DNA of 64,000 bases, from NCBI RefSeq assembly GCF_000293805.1, contig NZ_AMBZ01000002.1, positions 725,001 through 789,000 on the forward strand, in the 5' to 3' direction. Made by a program: the position numbers and the translations under genes. This stretch comes from Paenibacillus alvei DSM 29. Lineage in GTDB: Bacteria > Bacillota > Bacilli > Paenibacillales > Paenibacillaceae. Positions 47,104 through 56,827 of this stretch are shown here, in pieces (positions within the stretch are counted from its first letter, which is position 1; every line of letters starts with the position of its first letter). Below the pieces are notes generated by a model. The model had not been told where the DNA came from. It saw only the letters and a program-made list of their open reading frames with translations, and made no database searches.

Positions 47104-49080
47104 TCACCACCCCAGAATGTTCGTAATTGCTTCGATTACCTTGATAACGGACAAGTTAACCCGCGTACGAATAGGTTCGTCGACATGAGCACGCATGTAA
47201 TTGTTGATATGCTTGTTTTCGACGACAATAGTGTACAGTGGATCGACCATTACCCAGCTAAGCGGTGTTTTATGGGTTATCGTATACTGAATTCGATCTC
47301 CTTCTCCATTCCATGACTTGCGTGTTGTAGTTCCATCGGTAAATCCAAACACGATTGGAATAGAAGGATAATTGGCTCCCAGCTTGCGAATGTGAACAGT
47401 CGCTTCATATTTGATAGAGCCATTTGCTTCAATCGTACGAGATTCAATATTTTCTACAGCGAAGTCTGCCATTTGACCGTTGTACACATATTGTTGGAAG
47501 AAATCAATCCACTTGCGATTCGTTACCTGTTCAACGACGCGCTGGAAATCGGCTGTTGTTGGATGCTTGAAACGATATTTCTGCGTATAGGTTTTCATGA
47601 TGCGGTTCATCATCTTTTCTCCAACCTGCTTCTCAATAGCGAGAAGAACCAGCTTGGCACGCATGTACACATTTTCCGCGTAATGATCTTGGTTGTTGTA
47701 TCGCCAAGCTTCCAGCTTGAGTGGAGCCGGATCTGTAATATAGCTCGCTTGTACCGCATTATTAGGATGTACGCCGAATTCCTGTTCCATCAGCTTATCT
47801 TCCGCATAGGAAGTAAAACCTTCATCAAGCCAAGCTTCTTCAAATTCATTAGACGCAAGAATTCCATAGAAATATTGATGCCCAATTTCATGAATGACGG
47901 TTCGCTCCAAGTCATAGCCTGGACTCTCATCTTCTGCCCCAAACGCTGTTATCAAGGTTGGATACTCCATACCGCCGGCTCCATTACCTGCCTTAGGTGG
48001 AACGACAATGGACAAAGTGGAATAAGGATATTTGCCGTACCATTCGCTGAACTTCGATAATGCGGTCTTGGCAGCGTAGAAATATCGTTCCTTCAAATCC
48101 TTATGCTTCGGATCCAAATACAGCTTGATTCGAACTCCTGGAACTTGGCTGGAGGAGAATGGTTCTTCAAAATAAACAAATTTCGGAGAGGCTGACCACG
48201 CAAAGTCATGGACGTCATCTGCATAGAATTGATACGATTTTTTCCCGTCCGCAATAACGGGCGTCTTTGTTGGAAATCCAGTTGCAGCAACGATGTAATT
48301 GTCAGGCACTTGAATACGCACACTGTAAATGCCGTAATTCGAGTAGAATTCTGAATTGCCATGATATTGGTGAAGATTCCATCCATCGGAGGATCGCCCG
48401 CGAACACCTGCTTTTTCAAATGCAGCAATCTTCGGGAACCATTGGCCGGCCATCACAAAATCATCGGCATGACCCATACGTGCAAATACTTTTGGAAGCT
48501 TGACTTCGAACTCCATGCGAAGCGTAACTTTTTCCTGACTGCGTACGGGCTTCGTAAGTCGCAGCTTCATGAGTGTTTCGTCCTTCGAATTGCCGTCATC
48601 CGGTTGTACGAATTGTGTGCGGTTCATTAAGGACATGCCGTCAACCGTGGATAACGATTTTAACGTCATACCGCCATATCCGTCGGCTGGCAACCTGTCT
48701 TCACGCAATCTTCCTCCAGACTCCTTCATGAAGGTCGTGTCCGGCGAACGGAATGCGTTCGGATAAAAGTGGAAGTATAATTCATTTACAGTTGCTTTCC
48801 CGGGATTGGTCCAAGTGACTGTTTGCTTGCCGATCAGCGTGTGAGTGGACTCGTCCAGCTTAACTTCAATATGATATTCGGCAATACGTTCACTTAGCAC
48901 CTCCACACTGGGAGTCTCCACAGCTTGCTGCGTGATTGGTTCCTGAACCGCCTGTTTATTCACCTCGGGTCCAAGTGATGGGACGGATCCAGACGGCCAG
49001 AACCAAACGAGGAGGAAGCTGCAGGCGGCTAAGAGCAAGGCAGTGAATAAGAGCCGGCGATATACATTGCTTCGGGTCAT
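47104..49080 (-). CDS. M1-family metallopeptidase, membrane-anchored
   Basis: A zinc aminopeptidase-type enzyme of 658 residues facing the outside. A single N-terminal hydrophobic segment (LLFTALLLAACSFLLVWFWP) acts as anchor or signal. The exopeptidase motif is GGMEYP. The zinc site is HEIGHQYF at 397-404, with the third ligand Glu420 eighteen residues after the second His (EEAWLDEGFTSYAEDKL). A C-terminal hydrophobic stretch is present. Substrate unknown. It heads a two-gene unit. Confidence 0.9.
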   Translation of the reverse strand: MTRSNVYRRLLFTALLLAACSFLLVWFWPSGSVPSLGPEVNKQAVQEPITQQAVETPSVEVLSERIAEYHIEVKLDESTHTLIGKQTVTWTNPGKATVNELYFHFYPNAFRSPDTTFMKESGGRLREDRLPADGYGGMTLKSLSTVDGMSLMNRTQFVQPDDGNSKDETLMKLRLTKPVRSQEKVTLRMEFEVKLPKVFARMGHADDFVMAGQWFPKIAAFEKAGVRGRSSDGWNLHQYHGNSEFYSNYGIYSVRIQVPDNYIVAATGFPTKTPVIADGKKSYQFYADDVHDFAWSASPKFVYFEEPFSSSQVPGVRIKLYLDPKHKDLKERYFYAAKTALSKFSEWYGKYPYSTLSIVVPPKAGNGAGGMEYPTLITAFGAEDESPGYDLERTVIHEIGHQYFYGILASNEFEEAWLDEGFTSYAEDKLMEQEFGVHPNNAVQASYITDPAPLKLEAWRYNNQDHYAENVYMRAKLVLLAIEKQVGEKMMNRIMKTYTQKYRFKHPTTADFQRVVEQVTNRKWIDFFQQYVYNGQMADFAVENIESRTIEANGSIKYEATVHIRKLGANYPSIPIVFGFTDGTTTRKSWNGEGDRIQYTITHKTPLSWVMVDPLYTIVVENKHINNYMRAHVDEPIRTRVNLSVIKVIEAITNILGW

Positions 49081-49198
49081 ACGTTTTTAACCTCCCGTTG
49101 ACAAGCATCTACAGCATGTATATGTTGGCTTTTTGCAGATTATTAGCTAAAATGAAAATGATTTTGAGTTCGTGGGCAAGGAAGGAGTGTACAGTGGA

Positions 49199-49699
49199 AT
49201 GGAATCTTCAGATAAGAAAGTTAAGAAGCCGCTGGCTTTGAATGTCATGAGCAGTGGTAAGCATAAAGGATTTGGTTCGGGCAGTATCGATCTGAACAAT
49301 GTCTCGCCTGTCATCATCGATGAAGGGAAGGCGTACATTGATTTGGGAGCGATGCATGCGAAGAGTAAGGTGGAGCGTGGCATTAAGTTCTCTACTAATA
49401 AGGAAGATGTTCCGAACGGACGGCAATGCTGGATCGTATGGGTTGCTGTTGACCGTTCACCAGAAGGTGCGTTCTATGGCGGCTTGGCGGCTTGTGAAAT
49501 GCTGATTGATGCGGAGGCTAAGCGCGGCTGGAAGATGCTCGCTGATCATGTTAATCGCATGGATTACGCGATGAAGCGCCGTGTGCTCGTCGATGAGCTG
49601 AATGCAGAGGATAAGGCTGCGCTGCGTGAGTTGCTTATGACACACAATGCAGAATGGTGGGAACGTACGCCAGAAGAAGTGAAGGAACAGTTATCTTAG
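49199..49699 (+). CDS. ywhD: YwhD family protein
   Basis: The 166-residue soluble protein matches the uncharacterised YwhD family: LNVMSSGKHKGFGSGSIDLN, VSPVIIDEGKAYIDLGAMHA and WIVWVAVDRSPEGAFYGGLA. In Bacillus subtilis ywhD lies near pbpG, speE and speB, the same set found downstream here. The ATG at 49199 is chosen; AAGGAG lies about 12 bases before it, and a GTG at 49187 is an alternative. A strong terminator follows. Confidence 0.85.
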   Translation: MESSDKKVKKPLALNVMSSGKHKGFGSGSIDLNNVSPVIIDEGKAYIDLGAMHAKSKVERGIKFSTNKEDVPNGRQCWIVWVAVDRSPEGAFYGGLAACEMLIDAEAKRGWKMLADHVNRMDYAMKRRVLVDELNAEDKAALRELLMTHNAEWWERTPEEVKEQLS

Positions 49700-49713
49700 T
49701 AATAATGGCTTAT

Positions 49714-49763
49714 AAAAGAAGGCCGCTATGCCGATCTCAGGATCAGTACAGCGGCCTTCTTTT
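49714..49763. terminator. bidirectional terminator, ywhD / malic enzyme
   Basis: AAAAGAAGGCCGCT (49714-49727) and AGCGGCCTTCTTTT (49750-49763) pair perfectly, with A and T runs giving termination in both directions. Confidence 0.9.
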
Positions 49764-49882
49764 ATATAACTGTATATAGTGAGTTATCTATCGATAAAGA
49801 TAGGGCTACATGCTCTATTTAGCTTTACTTAATCATCTAAGGTGATACCCGTTGCTCCAACTAAGGAAAGGTATTAATACGC

Positions 49883-51091
49883 TTAGACACGGTATATTGG
49901 CATCTTGTCCACCCGCGCGGCTCCTGTCTCGATAGCAACCTGTGCAATCGCAGAAGCAACGCTAGGTACAACTCGCTTATCGAGCGGATTCGGAATGATG
50001 TAGGTTGGGCTGAGCTCGGCATCCGTTACAATTGCTGCAATGCCGCGGGCTGCCGCCAGCTTCATGTCATCTGTAATGTCGGTAGCGCGAACGTCGAGCG
50101 CACCACGGAAGATGCCAGGGAATGCAAGCAGGTTGTTCACTTGGTTCGGGAAGTCGGAACGACCCGTACATACTACCGCTGCTCCAGCCGCGAGCGCTTC
50201 GTCCGGGAAGATTTCCGGAGTTGGATTCGCCATGGCAAAAATAATCGGCTTCTCGTTCATTGAACGAACATGTTCCTGTGTAAGCACCTTGGGTGCGGAT
50301 ACACCGATAAATACGTCTGCCCCGCGTACGGCTTCGGTCAGTGTACCGCGAATATGTTCGCGATTCGTTACCATCGCCATGTCTGCTTGCGCAGGATTCA
50401 TCCATTCCTCTCCCTCACAAACTACGCCCTTTAAATCCACAAGGGACACATGCTGAACACCTGCCTTCAGCAGCAGCTTCGCGATAGCAATACCAGCAGA
50501 ACCAGCACCGTTAATCACGGCGCGAATGTTCGACATTTGTTTGTGTACGACTTTCAGCGCATTCATCAAAGCAGCAAGCAGTACAATGGCAGTGCCGTGC
50601 TGATCATCGTGGAAGATCGGGATATTCGTCTCTTCCTTCAGGCGCCGCTCAATTTCGAAGCAGCGTGGTGCAGAAATATCCTCCAGGTTAATACCGGAGA
50701 AAGTCGGCTCCATGTTTTTGACGATATTGACAATTTCGTCTACATTTTGCGTGGAGAGACAAATCGGGAACGCATCGACATTGCCGAACTGCTTGAACAG
50801 CATGCATTTGCCTTCCATGACCGGCATAGCCGCATATGGGCCGATATCGCCTAGTCCAAGAACGGCGGAACCGTCTGTAACGACGGCGATCATGTTGCCG
50901 CGTAACGTATATTCATTGGCCGCATTCTTATCATTTGCAATAAGTCGGCATGATTCAGCTACGCCTGGTGTATATACAAGGCTCAAATCCTCTGGGGAAT
51001 TGACCTCAATTTTGCTTGTTACTTCAATTTTGCCGTGCAGCTTCTTATGAAGTTGTAACGATTCCTCTTTGATGTCCAGTGCTACTGGCAT
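49883..51091 (-). CDS. malic enzyme
   Basis: Decarboxylates malate to pyruvate with reduction of NAD(P). The 402-residue protein is the short bacterial type without a phosphotransacetylase domain. Motifs are SLVYTPGVAESCR, VVTDGSAVLGLGDIGP, FHDDQHGTAIV (metal-binding Asp pair) and the dinucleotide loop GAGSAGIAIAKLL. Cofactor preference cannot be set by eye. It has its own gap to a LysR gene on the same strand. Confidence 0.95.
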   Translation of the reverse strand: MPVALDIKEESLQLHKKLHGKIEVTSKIEVNSPEDLSLVYTPGVAESCRLIANDKNAANEYTLRGNMIAVVTDGSAVLGLGDIGPYAAMPVMEGKCMLFKQFGNVDAFPICLSTQNVDEIVNIVKNMEPTFSGINLEDISAPRCFEIERRLKEETNIPIFHDDQHGTAIVLLAALMNALKVVHKQMSNIRAVINGAGSAGIAIAKLLLKAGVQHVSLVDLKGVVCEGEEWMNPAQADMAMVTNREHIRGTLTEAVRGADVFIGVSAPKVLTQEHVRSMNEKPIIFAMANPTPEIFPDEALAAGAAVVCTGRSDFPNQVNNLLAFPGIFRGALDVRATDITDDMKLAAARGIAAIVTDAELSPTYIIPNPLDKRVVPSVASAIAQVAIETGAARVDKMPIYRV

Positions 51092-51298
51092 ACTACAATC
51101 AGCTCCCTGTTATTCTCTCCAAGGAGGCGTACCCTTCCGCCAATGGAATTGCAGATAAGCCTCATGCTACATTGTGCTACGTTAACAGAGAAAAGGGAAA
51201 TACGTTCCGCATATAAGCTAATAAATTTTATTTATGATCAATCTGGTGGATAACTTTTTTGTGATTTTATAATCGTTCTCTGGATCTATTATGCATCT

Positions 51299-52183
51299 CT
51301 ACACGCCCTGAAGTGGCATCTCACGCATACATTCAATCATACTGAGGCAGTCCTTCGACAGATGGTGGTCTTCTTTCCAGCACAGTTGAATATAAAAGGG
51401 CATTGGCTCTTCCAATGGGACGGTTACAAGGCCAGGCATATTCTGCACCGCCATCGAGACGATCAAGGAAATGCCGGCACCGGAGGCTACCATCGACTTC
51501 ACGGTTTGGATTTCATCCGACTCAAATACAATTTGCGGCTTGAATCCACAATGGGTGCAGGCCTTCATGAGCTGTTCATGGTGTACATAAGCATTTGTCA
51601 GCACGATAAAGTGCTCTTCCTTAAGCTCTGCAATGGATATCGATTTACGCTTCGCTAAAGGGTGATCATCCGGTACACATACAGTCAAGTGATCCTCATA
51701 GAGCAGCACGGAGTGAAGACCAGCAATTGGTTCTTTATTCTGTTGCCCGATGATGCCGAGATCCAGCTTGCCCTCTCGAAGCAGTTCTGTTGTTACACGG
51801 GAGCCGTATTCCGTTACTTTGAATTGCACGTGCGGATACCACTTTCTTATGTAAGCGAACATGGACGGGAATAAATAGGCCCCAATAATCGGCGGCAGAC
51901 CGAAATGAATACTGGAGCTGTTATAATTGCGAACTTCCATGATAGCCTCATCAATTTCAGACAAAATGTTATCTACCCGGGCTAGAAATAAAGCTCCTTC
52001 CGCTGTGACGCGCACGGCCTTCTCCTTCTTGTTGCGTTCGAGCAATTGTACGCCCAAGAACTCTTCCAGCCGATTAACGGCCGCTGTTACGCAAGGCTGG
52101 GACACATAGAGCTGTTCAGCCGCTTTGGTAAAGCTGTGCTGCTCACTAACCGCCTTGAAATATTCCAGTTCCCGCAAATTCAT
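51299..52183 (-). CDS. LysR-family transcriptional regulator
   Basis: The 294-residue regulator has an N-terminal helix-turn-helix (LRELEYFKAVSEQHSFTKAA, LYVSQPCVTAAVNRLEEFLG) and a C-terminal effector domain. It lies 207 bp upstream of the malic-enzyme gene on the same strand, rather than divergent from a target, so its regulon is not evident. A divergent ABC-F leader lies on its other side. Confidence 0.92.
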   Translation of the reverse strand: MNLRELEYFKAVSEQHSFTKAAEQLYVSQPCVTAAVNRLEEFLGVQLLERNKKEKAVRVTAEGALFLARVDNILSEIDEAIMEVRNYNSSSIHFGLPPIIGAYLFPSMFAYIRKWYPHVQFKVTEYGSRVTTELLREGKLDLGIIGQQNKEPIAGLHSVLLYEDHLTVCVPDDHPLAKRKSISIAELKEEHFIVLTNAYVHHEQLMKACTHCGFKPQIVFESDEIQTVKSMVASGAGISLIVSMAVQNMPGLVTVPLEEPMPFYIQLCWKEDHHLSKDCLSMIECMREMPLQGV

Positions 52184-52355
52184 GATGCTTGGTTCCCTCC
52201 GATATGATAATCCAATGCGAGTCCTATTCTACAAGAAACGAGAAGGTTCTTCGATGGATAAAGATTACAATTAAATGAATTTATGAATAATTGCTGTATA
52301 CAGAGATGACTATAATGACATACGAAGGAACGATGAAAGGGGATTCAGAGGTCCC

Positions 52356-52384
52356 TTTACGGAGCTCATGAATTGAGGTATAAT
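52356..52384 (+). promoter_or_regulatory. promoter of the ABC-F leader transcript
   Basis: TTTACG (52356-52361) and TATAAT (52379-52384) are 17 bp apart. The -10 is part of the palindrome GGTATAATATACC. Confidence 0.6.
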
Positions 52385-52437
52385 ATACCAATATAGTGTC
52401 CTTTAAAGAAGAACAGGAACAGGAGGTGAGGTAGGAG

Positions 52438-52590
52438 ATGAACTTTAGTACGTCGAGTATTCGTATTGGCCAATTGCCAGTGGCTATATTTGGCATTATC
52501 CATGATGCAGCCCTCAACGGGATACGTATGTCCATTTTTACCTATACGAATACGATAATACGGCGTGAAGACTCTCCTGCCTTAACCTGA
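52438..52590 (+). CDS. 50-codon leader ORF upstream of the ABC-F gene
   Basis: The frame has an AGGAGG 11 bases before its ATG, plus GTAGGAG touching the ATG. Its product starts MNFSTSSIRIGQLPVAIFGI and is not recognised. It ends at TGA 52588-52590 inside the antiterminator arm, 17 bp before the terminator. The position matches regulatory leader peptides of antibiotic-resistance ABC-F genes. Confidence 0.6.
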   Translation: MNFSTSSIRIGQLPVAIFGIIHDAALNGIRMSIFTYTNTIIRREDSPALT

Positions 52591-52641
52591 TCGGATTAGG
52601 TTTATGCAAAGGCTGTAGGGAATTTCCCTGCAGCCTTTTTT
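52579..52641 (+). promoter_or_regulatory. attenuator: antiterminator and terminator, mutually exclusive
   Basis: The terminator pairs AAAGGCTGTAGGG (52608-52620) with CCCTGCAGCCTTT (52626-52638) and ends in T residues. An alternative stem pairs GCCTT and AACCT (52579-52588, the last codons of the leader ORF) with AGGTT (52598-52602) and AAGGC (52609-52613). It thereby captures the terminator's left arm. Confidence 0.6.
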
Positions 52642-52690
52642 ATGTTCTGGATCGGGAGGCAAGTGTCGTGCACACGCCCCGAGGAGGATA

Positions 52691-54682
52691 ATGAACGTGA
52701 TACTAAGCCTTTGGCATGTGAAAAAATATTATGGAGCCAATTTGGTGCTCTCGGATGTTTCATTTGAAGTAAAAGAAGGAGAAAAGGTTGGCCTGATTGG
52801 CCGCAATGGCTCTGGGAAAACAACAATTTTACAAATGTTGAACGGCGCTTCCATGCCGGATCAAGGGGATATTTTTATACGCAAAGGCGCGGCTGTAGGG
52901 CTGCTTGATCAGGTTCCTTCTGCGCCGGAGTCTGCTGCGGTATATGATGTACTGGCAGAAGGATATGCAGAAGTGCGCAAGTGGGAGCAGGAGATGAAGC
53001 GAATGGAAGCGGCAATGTCAGATCCTTCAACAGCCGAAGACGAGGGGCAGATGTCTCAATTGCTGCAGCAGTATGGCCAACTGATGGAGCGATTCGAGCG
53101 GGCAGGCGGCTATGAAATGGAGGCTTCCATTCGGCGGGTCAGTGCCGGACTTGGAATCACAGAAGAGCAATACAATCGTCCTTTCTCCTCACTTTCCGGG
53201 GGAGAGAAGACGAAGGTAGGGCTCGCTGCACTGCTGTTGAAGCAACCGGACATTTTGCTGCTTGATGAGCCTACCAATCATCTGGATATGGCAGCCATCG
53301 AATGGCTGGAATCTTTCCTGCTTGCTTATTCAGGAGCCGTGATGATCGTCTCGCATGATCGGTATTTTCTTGATCGTGTGGCCGGTAAAATGGTGGAGAT
53401 TGAGGACGGAGAGGCAGTCATCTATCATACGAACTATTCCGGTTATCAGAAGGAGAAGGAAGAAAGGCTGCTGCAGCAATTTGCCAGCTATCAGGAACAG
53501 CAGAAGAAGATTAAGAAGATGCAGGAGACGATTAAGCAACTGATCGAATGGGGAAATCGCTCGAACCCGCCGAATCCGGGCTTCCATCGCCGTGCCGCTT
53601 CCATGCAGAAGGCGCTCGACCGGATGGAGAAGCTGAAGCGTCCTGTGCTGGAACGGCGAACCATGGAATTAAAGCTGAAGCAGGAGGATCGCTCTGGCAA
53701 GCAGGTGCTCACGCTTGATGGAATCACTAAGGTGTACGGCGGGCGAAAGTTGTTGAACCAAGTGAACGGGCTGTTGTTATACGGTGAACGTACTGCCTTG
53801 CTTGGTGGCAATGGGGCAGGGAAAAGTACATTAATGAAAATGCTGCTTGGCCACATTGCTCCAGATGAGGGGGATATTCGCGTCGGTTCGCGTGTGGATG
53901 TAGGCTATCTGGCACAGGAAGAAGCACCGCCTGCTGAGGATAAAACGGTGCTCCGATATTTTTGCGAGACAGTCGCGATGGAAGAAGGAGCGGCCAGAGG
54001 GGAGCTTGCCAGATTCCTATTCTACGGTGCTGATGTATTCAAGCGAATTGCGAATCTGTCGGGCGGAGAGTGGAGCAGGCTCCGGCTTGCCTTGCTTATG
54101 TATCAGAAGCCGAATTTGCTGTTGCTTGATGAACCGACCAATCATCTGGATATCGACTCAAGAGAAGCGTTGGAGGAGGCACTGGAGTCTTTCCCTGGAA
54201 CGCTGCTGGTTATTTCGCATGATCGGTATTTCATTAATCGAGTTGCGCGTAAGCTGTGGGTGCTGGAACAGACACAGCTCTCTGTTCATATCGGTAACTA
54301 CGATGAGTGCAAGGAGAAGCTGCAGTCCTGGGTGAGTCGAGCCAGACATCTAGAATCGATGCCAGTGGCTCCGCATGCAGCTACGAATGTGTCGGAGCAG
54401 AGTCCGCAAGCGCGTCAATCAAAGTCTGGCGGCGACAAGATGAATGCAGGAGGATACCGCAATCAGGCACAAGGAAAACGGAAAGATCAGCCCGTACGAC
54501 AATGGGAACAGGAAATAGAAACTGTAGAAGAACAGCTTTGTCAACTGGAAGAGGAGATGACTGCATTGTCTACAGAAGGAGATAAGGATGTTGATTGGAC
54601 ACAACTGCTTGGAAGACAGCATGTGCTGCGCGAGCAATTAGATGAGCTGTATCGTGGCTGGATGGCCGTAGAGGAGCAGTAA
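52691..54682 (+). CDS. ABC-F family ATPase (ribosome protection or translation factor)
   Basis: The 663-residue protein has two ATPase domains and no membrane segments. The first has GRNGSGKTT, LSGGEKTKVGLAALL, LLLDEPTNHLD. The second has GGNGAGKST, LSGGEWSRLRLAL, LLLLDEPTNHLD. The charged interdomain linker (about 235-330, FASYQEQQKKIKKMQETIKQ, FHRRAASMQKALDRMEKLKR) enters the ribosome in this family. A C-terminal coiled coil follows residue about 590. The attenuator upstream hints at drug-inducible protection, but a housekeeping ABC-F is possible. AGGAGG lies only three bases before the ATG; a GTG at 52697 fits better by spacing. Confidence 0.92.
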   Translation: MNVILSLWHVKKYYGANLVLSDVSFEVKEGEKVGLIGRNGSGKTTILQMLNGASMPDQGDIFIRKGAAVGLLDQVPSAPESAAVYDVLAEGYAEVRKWEQEMKRMEAAMSDPSTAEDEGQMSQLLQQYGQLMERFERAGGYEMEASIRRVSAGLGITEEQYNRPFSSLSGGEKTKVGLAALLLKQPDILLLDEPTNHLDMAAIEWLESFLLAYSGAVMIVSHDRYFLDRVAGKMVEIEDGEAVIYHTNYSGYQKEKEERLLQQFASYQEQQKKIKKMQETIKQLIEWGNRSNPPNPGFHRRAASMQKALDRMEKLKRPVLERRTMELKLKQEDRSGKQVLTLDGITKVYGGRKLLNQVNGLLLYGERTALLGGNGAGKSTLMKMLLGHIAPDEGDIRVGSRVDVGYLAQEEAPPAEDKTVLRYFCETVAMEEGAARGELARFLFYGADVFKRIANLSGGEWSRLRLALLMYQKPNLLLLDEPTNHLDIDSREALEEALESFPGTLLVISHDRYFINRVARKLWVLEQTQLSVHIGNYDECKEKLQSWVSRARHLESMPVAPHAATNVSEQSPQARQSKSGGDKMNAGGYRNQAQGKRKDQPVRQWEQEIETVEEQLCQLEEEMTALSTEGDKDVDWTQLLGRQHVLREQLDELYRGWMAVEEQ

Positions 54683-54701
54683 GGCCAAAACAACAATAGC
54701 G

Positions 54702-54740
54702 AATACACAGCCCCTAGACTGCAATGCAGCTAGGGGCTGT
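54702..54740. terminator. hairpin between ABC-F and pbp genes
   Basis: ACACAGCCCCTAG and CTAGGGGCTGTGT pair perfectly. There is no clear T run on either side, but the position between convergent genes fits a terminator. Confidence 0.65.
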
Positions 54741-54757
54741 GTTATAGATGGATGGCA

Positions 54758-56827
54758 TTACTCACTCCACCAGCGCTTCAAGTGCTGCCACCACGAGCGT
54801 TTTTCCAATTCTTTTGTCGGCCGCTTCTCTTCGTTTTTTCGCGGCTCTGCCGGTGATTGAACATGGAGTTCACACCATTCAGTGGGCTCTGTTCCGCTGA
54901 CGAAGGTCTCCAGACGCTTATTAGGGCAGTTATCGCCTGCTAGTTTACCTGTATCGGTATCAATATAGACGCTGACGACATTGTCTGGAACCGTAAATAT
55001 TTTAGGTGGTACATTGGACAATGCCTGTTCCGTATATTCAGCGAATATCGGAGCAGCCTTATGGGACTCTGTCACTGAAATCATTCTGCCCTTGTCATAT
55101 CCGACCCAGACTGCTGTTGAGAGTTCTGGCGTGTACCCGACGATCCAGGCATCCGTATCTGTCGTTCCCGTTTTACCGGCAACAGGGCGCTTCATGCTAG
55201 GAGCTACGCGGCTGCCGGTGCCGCCGGATTCGAATACACTTTCCATCAGGCTGGTAAGCACGTAAGCATCTGCTGGCTTAACTACTTGCTCCGCTTGAAC
55301 AGGCGGCGCTTCGTATAAGACATTGCCACTGCTGTCGATAACCTTCAATACGGAACGGGGAATTGCGCGTTTGCCTTCATTGCTGAATACGCCGTATGCG
55401 GATGCCATCTCGATCGGGCTAACAGGGAATGTGCCTAGCGCTAGAGAAGGGAGAGGCTTCATGCCGCTGTCAATGCCGAGACGACGCGCAAGGGATATAA
55501 CCTCTTCAGGCCCGATCTTCATCATTGTGCTTACCGCAAAGATATTGTCAGATACCGCCATAGCATGGCGTAAATCAATATTACCGTAATACTTGCCGCC
55601 ATAGTTGCTTGGCTTATATTGTTGTCTGCCATTGTCATACGTAAATGTAGACGGCTGGCTGACGAAGTGAGTCACTGCTGTGATGGCTCGCTTCTCGAGC
55701 GCTGCCAAGTAGACAAATGGCTTGAAGGACGAGCCGGGCTGGCGAGTATTTGCGAACACGCGATTATATTGATTCATGCGATAATTTTTTCCGCCGACCA
55801 TCGCCTTCATATAGCCGTTACGGGGATCAATAGAGACAAGAGCTGCCTGTAAATCTCCTTCCACGGGAATAAATTTCGATATCGCTTGTTCGGCTGCTGC
55901 CTGTGCCCGCTTATCAAGCGTCGTGTATACGCGCAAGCCTCCGGCCTCTATTTGCTGGTCGGGAATGCCGAGCAAATCGAGCTCCTGTCGGACATAATCA
56001 CGGAAATAAGGAGCTACAAGCAGTTCGCTTCGCTCCTCCTTAGGCCGAATGGCTACCGTTTCATTGTAGGCGTTCTGCGCCTGCTTCTGTGTAATATATC
56101 CGGTCTCCACCATACCCTGGAGTACAACTTTTTGTCTGTCCTTAGCATTTTTCATATTGAAATAGGGTGAATAATAGCTTGGTCCGCGTGGAATGCCAGC
56201 TAAAATTGCACTCTCTGCCAGCGTTAGGTCACGGGCCTTCTTGCCAAAGTAAAGCTGTGCTGCGGCCTCGATACCGTATGCGCCGTGTCCGTAATATACT
56301 TGATTCAGATATTGCTCTAAAATATCGTCTTTGCTGTATTTCATCTCCAGTTGAAGCGCATATTGCGCTTCCTTCACCTTGCGAGCCCATGTCCGCTCGT
56401 GGTTGAGATACAGATTGCGGGCAAGCTGCTGCGTCAAGGTGCTGGCTCCCTGTTTTTTAGACATCGATTCAATATTGACGAGCATTGCGCGTGCGATTCC
56501 TTTGAAGTCGATGCCGACATGATGGTAGAATTGCCGATCTTCTGTTGCAATGGTTGCATGAATGACGTCTGGAGCGATATCGGACAGTCTGACCGAGTGC
56601 TGCTGCTTCTGACCGCTTGCCAATGACGTTAGTTCCGCTCCATGACCGTCGTAGATGATAGAGGGCTGTTGCATATCGGACGCTGGCAGATCCGTTACAT
56701 ACAGATACCCAAGCAGGATGCCGCAAGCACCTAAAAGGAGCGCAACCGAACAACCTGTTATTTTGAGCCAACGGCAAATCCTGAGCCTCCGTTTGTCCTC
56801 TGTCTTCTTACCGCTTAACCGCTGCAT
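54758..56827 (-). CDS. class A penicillin-binding protein (PbpG-like)
   Basis: A bifunctional peptidoglycan glycosyltransferase/transpeptidase of 689 residues. An N-terminal membrane helix is followed by the GT51 domain (ATIATEDRQFYHHVGIDFKG with catalytic Glu, GASTLTQQLARNLYLNHERT). The transpeptidase domain has SSFK with Ser366, SDN in AVSDNIF, and KTG in VAGKTGTTDTD. The short basic C-terminus lacks fibronectin repeats. Location next to ywhD, speE and speB matches Bacillus subtilis pbpG, a spore PBP, but role here is inferred. Confidence 0.93.
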   Translation of the reverse strand: MQRLSGKKTEDKRRLRICRWLKITGCSVALLLGACGILLGYLYVTDLPASDMQQPSIIYDGHGAELTSLASGQKQQHSVRLSDIAPDVIHATIATEDRQFYHHVGIDFKGIARAMLVNIESMSKKQGASTLTQQLARNLYLNHERTWARKVKEAQYALQLEMKYSKDDILEQYLNQVYYGHGAYGIEAAAQLYFGKKARDLTLAESAILAGIPRGPSYYSPYFNMKNAKDRQKVVLQGMVETGYITQKQAQNAYNETVAIRPKEERSELLVAPYFRDYVRQELDLLGIPDQQIEAGGLRVYTTLDKRAQAAAEQAISKFIPVEGDLQAALVSIDPRNGYMKAMVGGKNYRMNQYNRVFANTRQPGSSFKPFVYLAALEKRAITAVTHFVSQPSTFTYDNGRQQYKPSNYGGKYYGNIDLRHAMAVSDNIFAVSTMMKIGPEEVISLARRLGIDSGMKPLPSLALGTFPVSPIEMASAYGVFSNEGKRAIPRSVLKVIDSSGNVLYEAPPVQAEQVVKPADAYVLTSLMESVFESGGTGSRVAPSMKRPVAGKTGTTDTDAWIVGYTPELSTAVWVGYDKGRMISVTESHKAAPIFAEYTEQALSNVPPKIFTVPDNVVSVYIDTDTGKLAGDNCPNKRLETFVSGTEPTEWCELHVQSPAEPRKNEEKRPTKELEKRSWWQHLKRWWSE

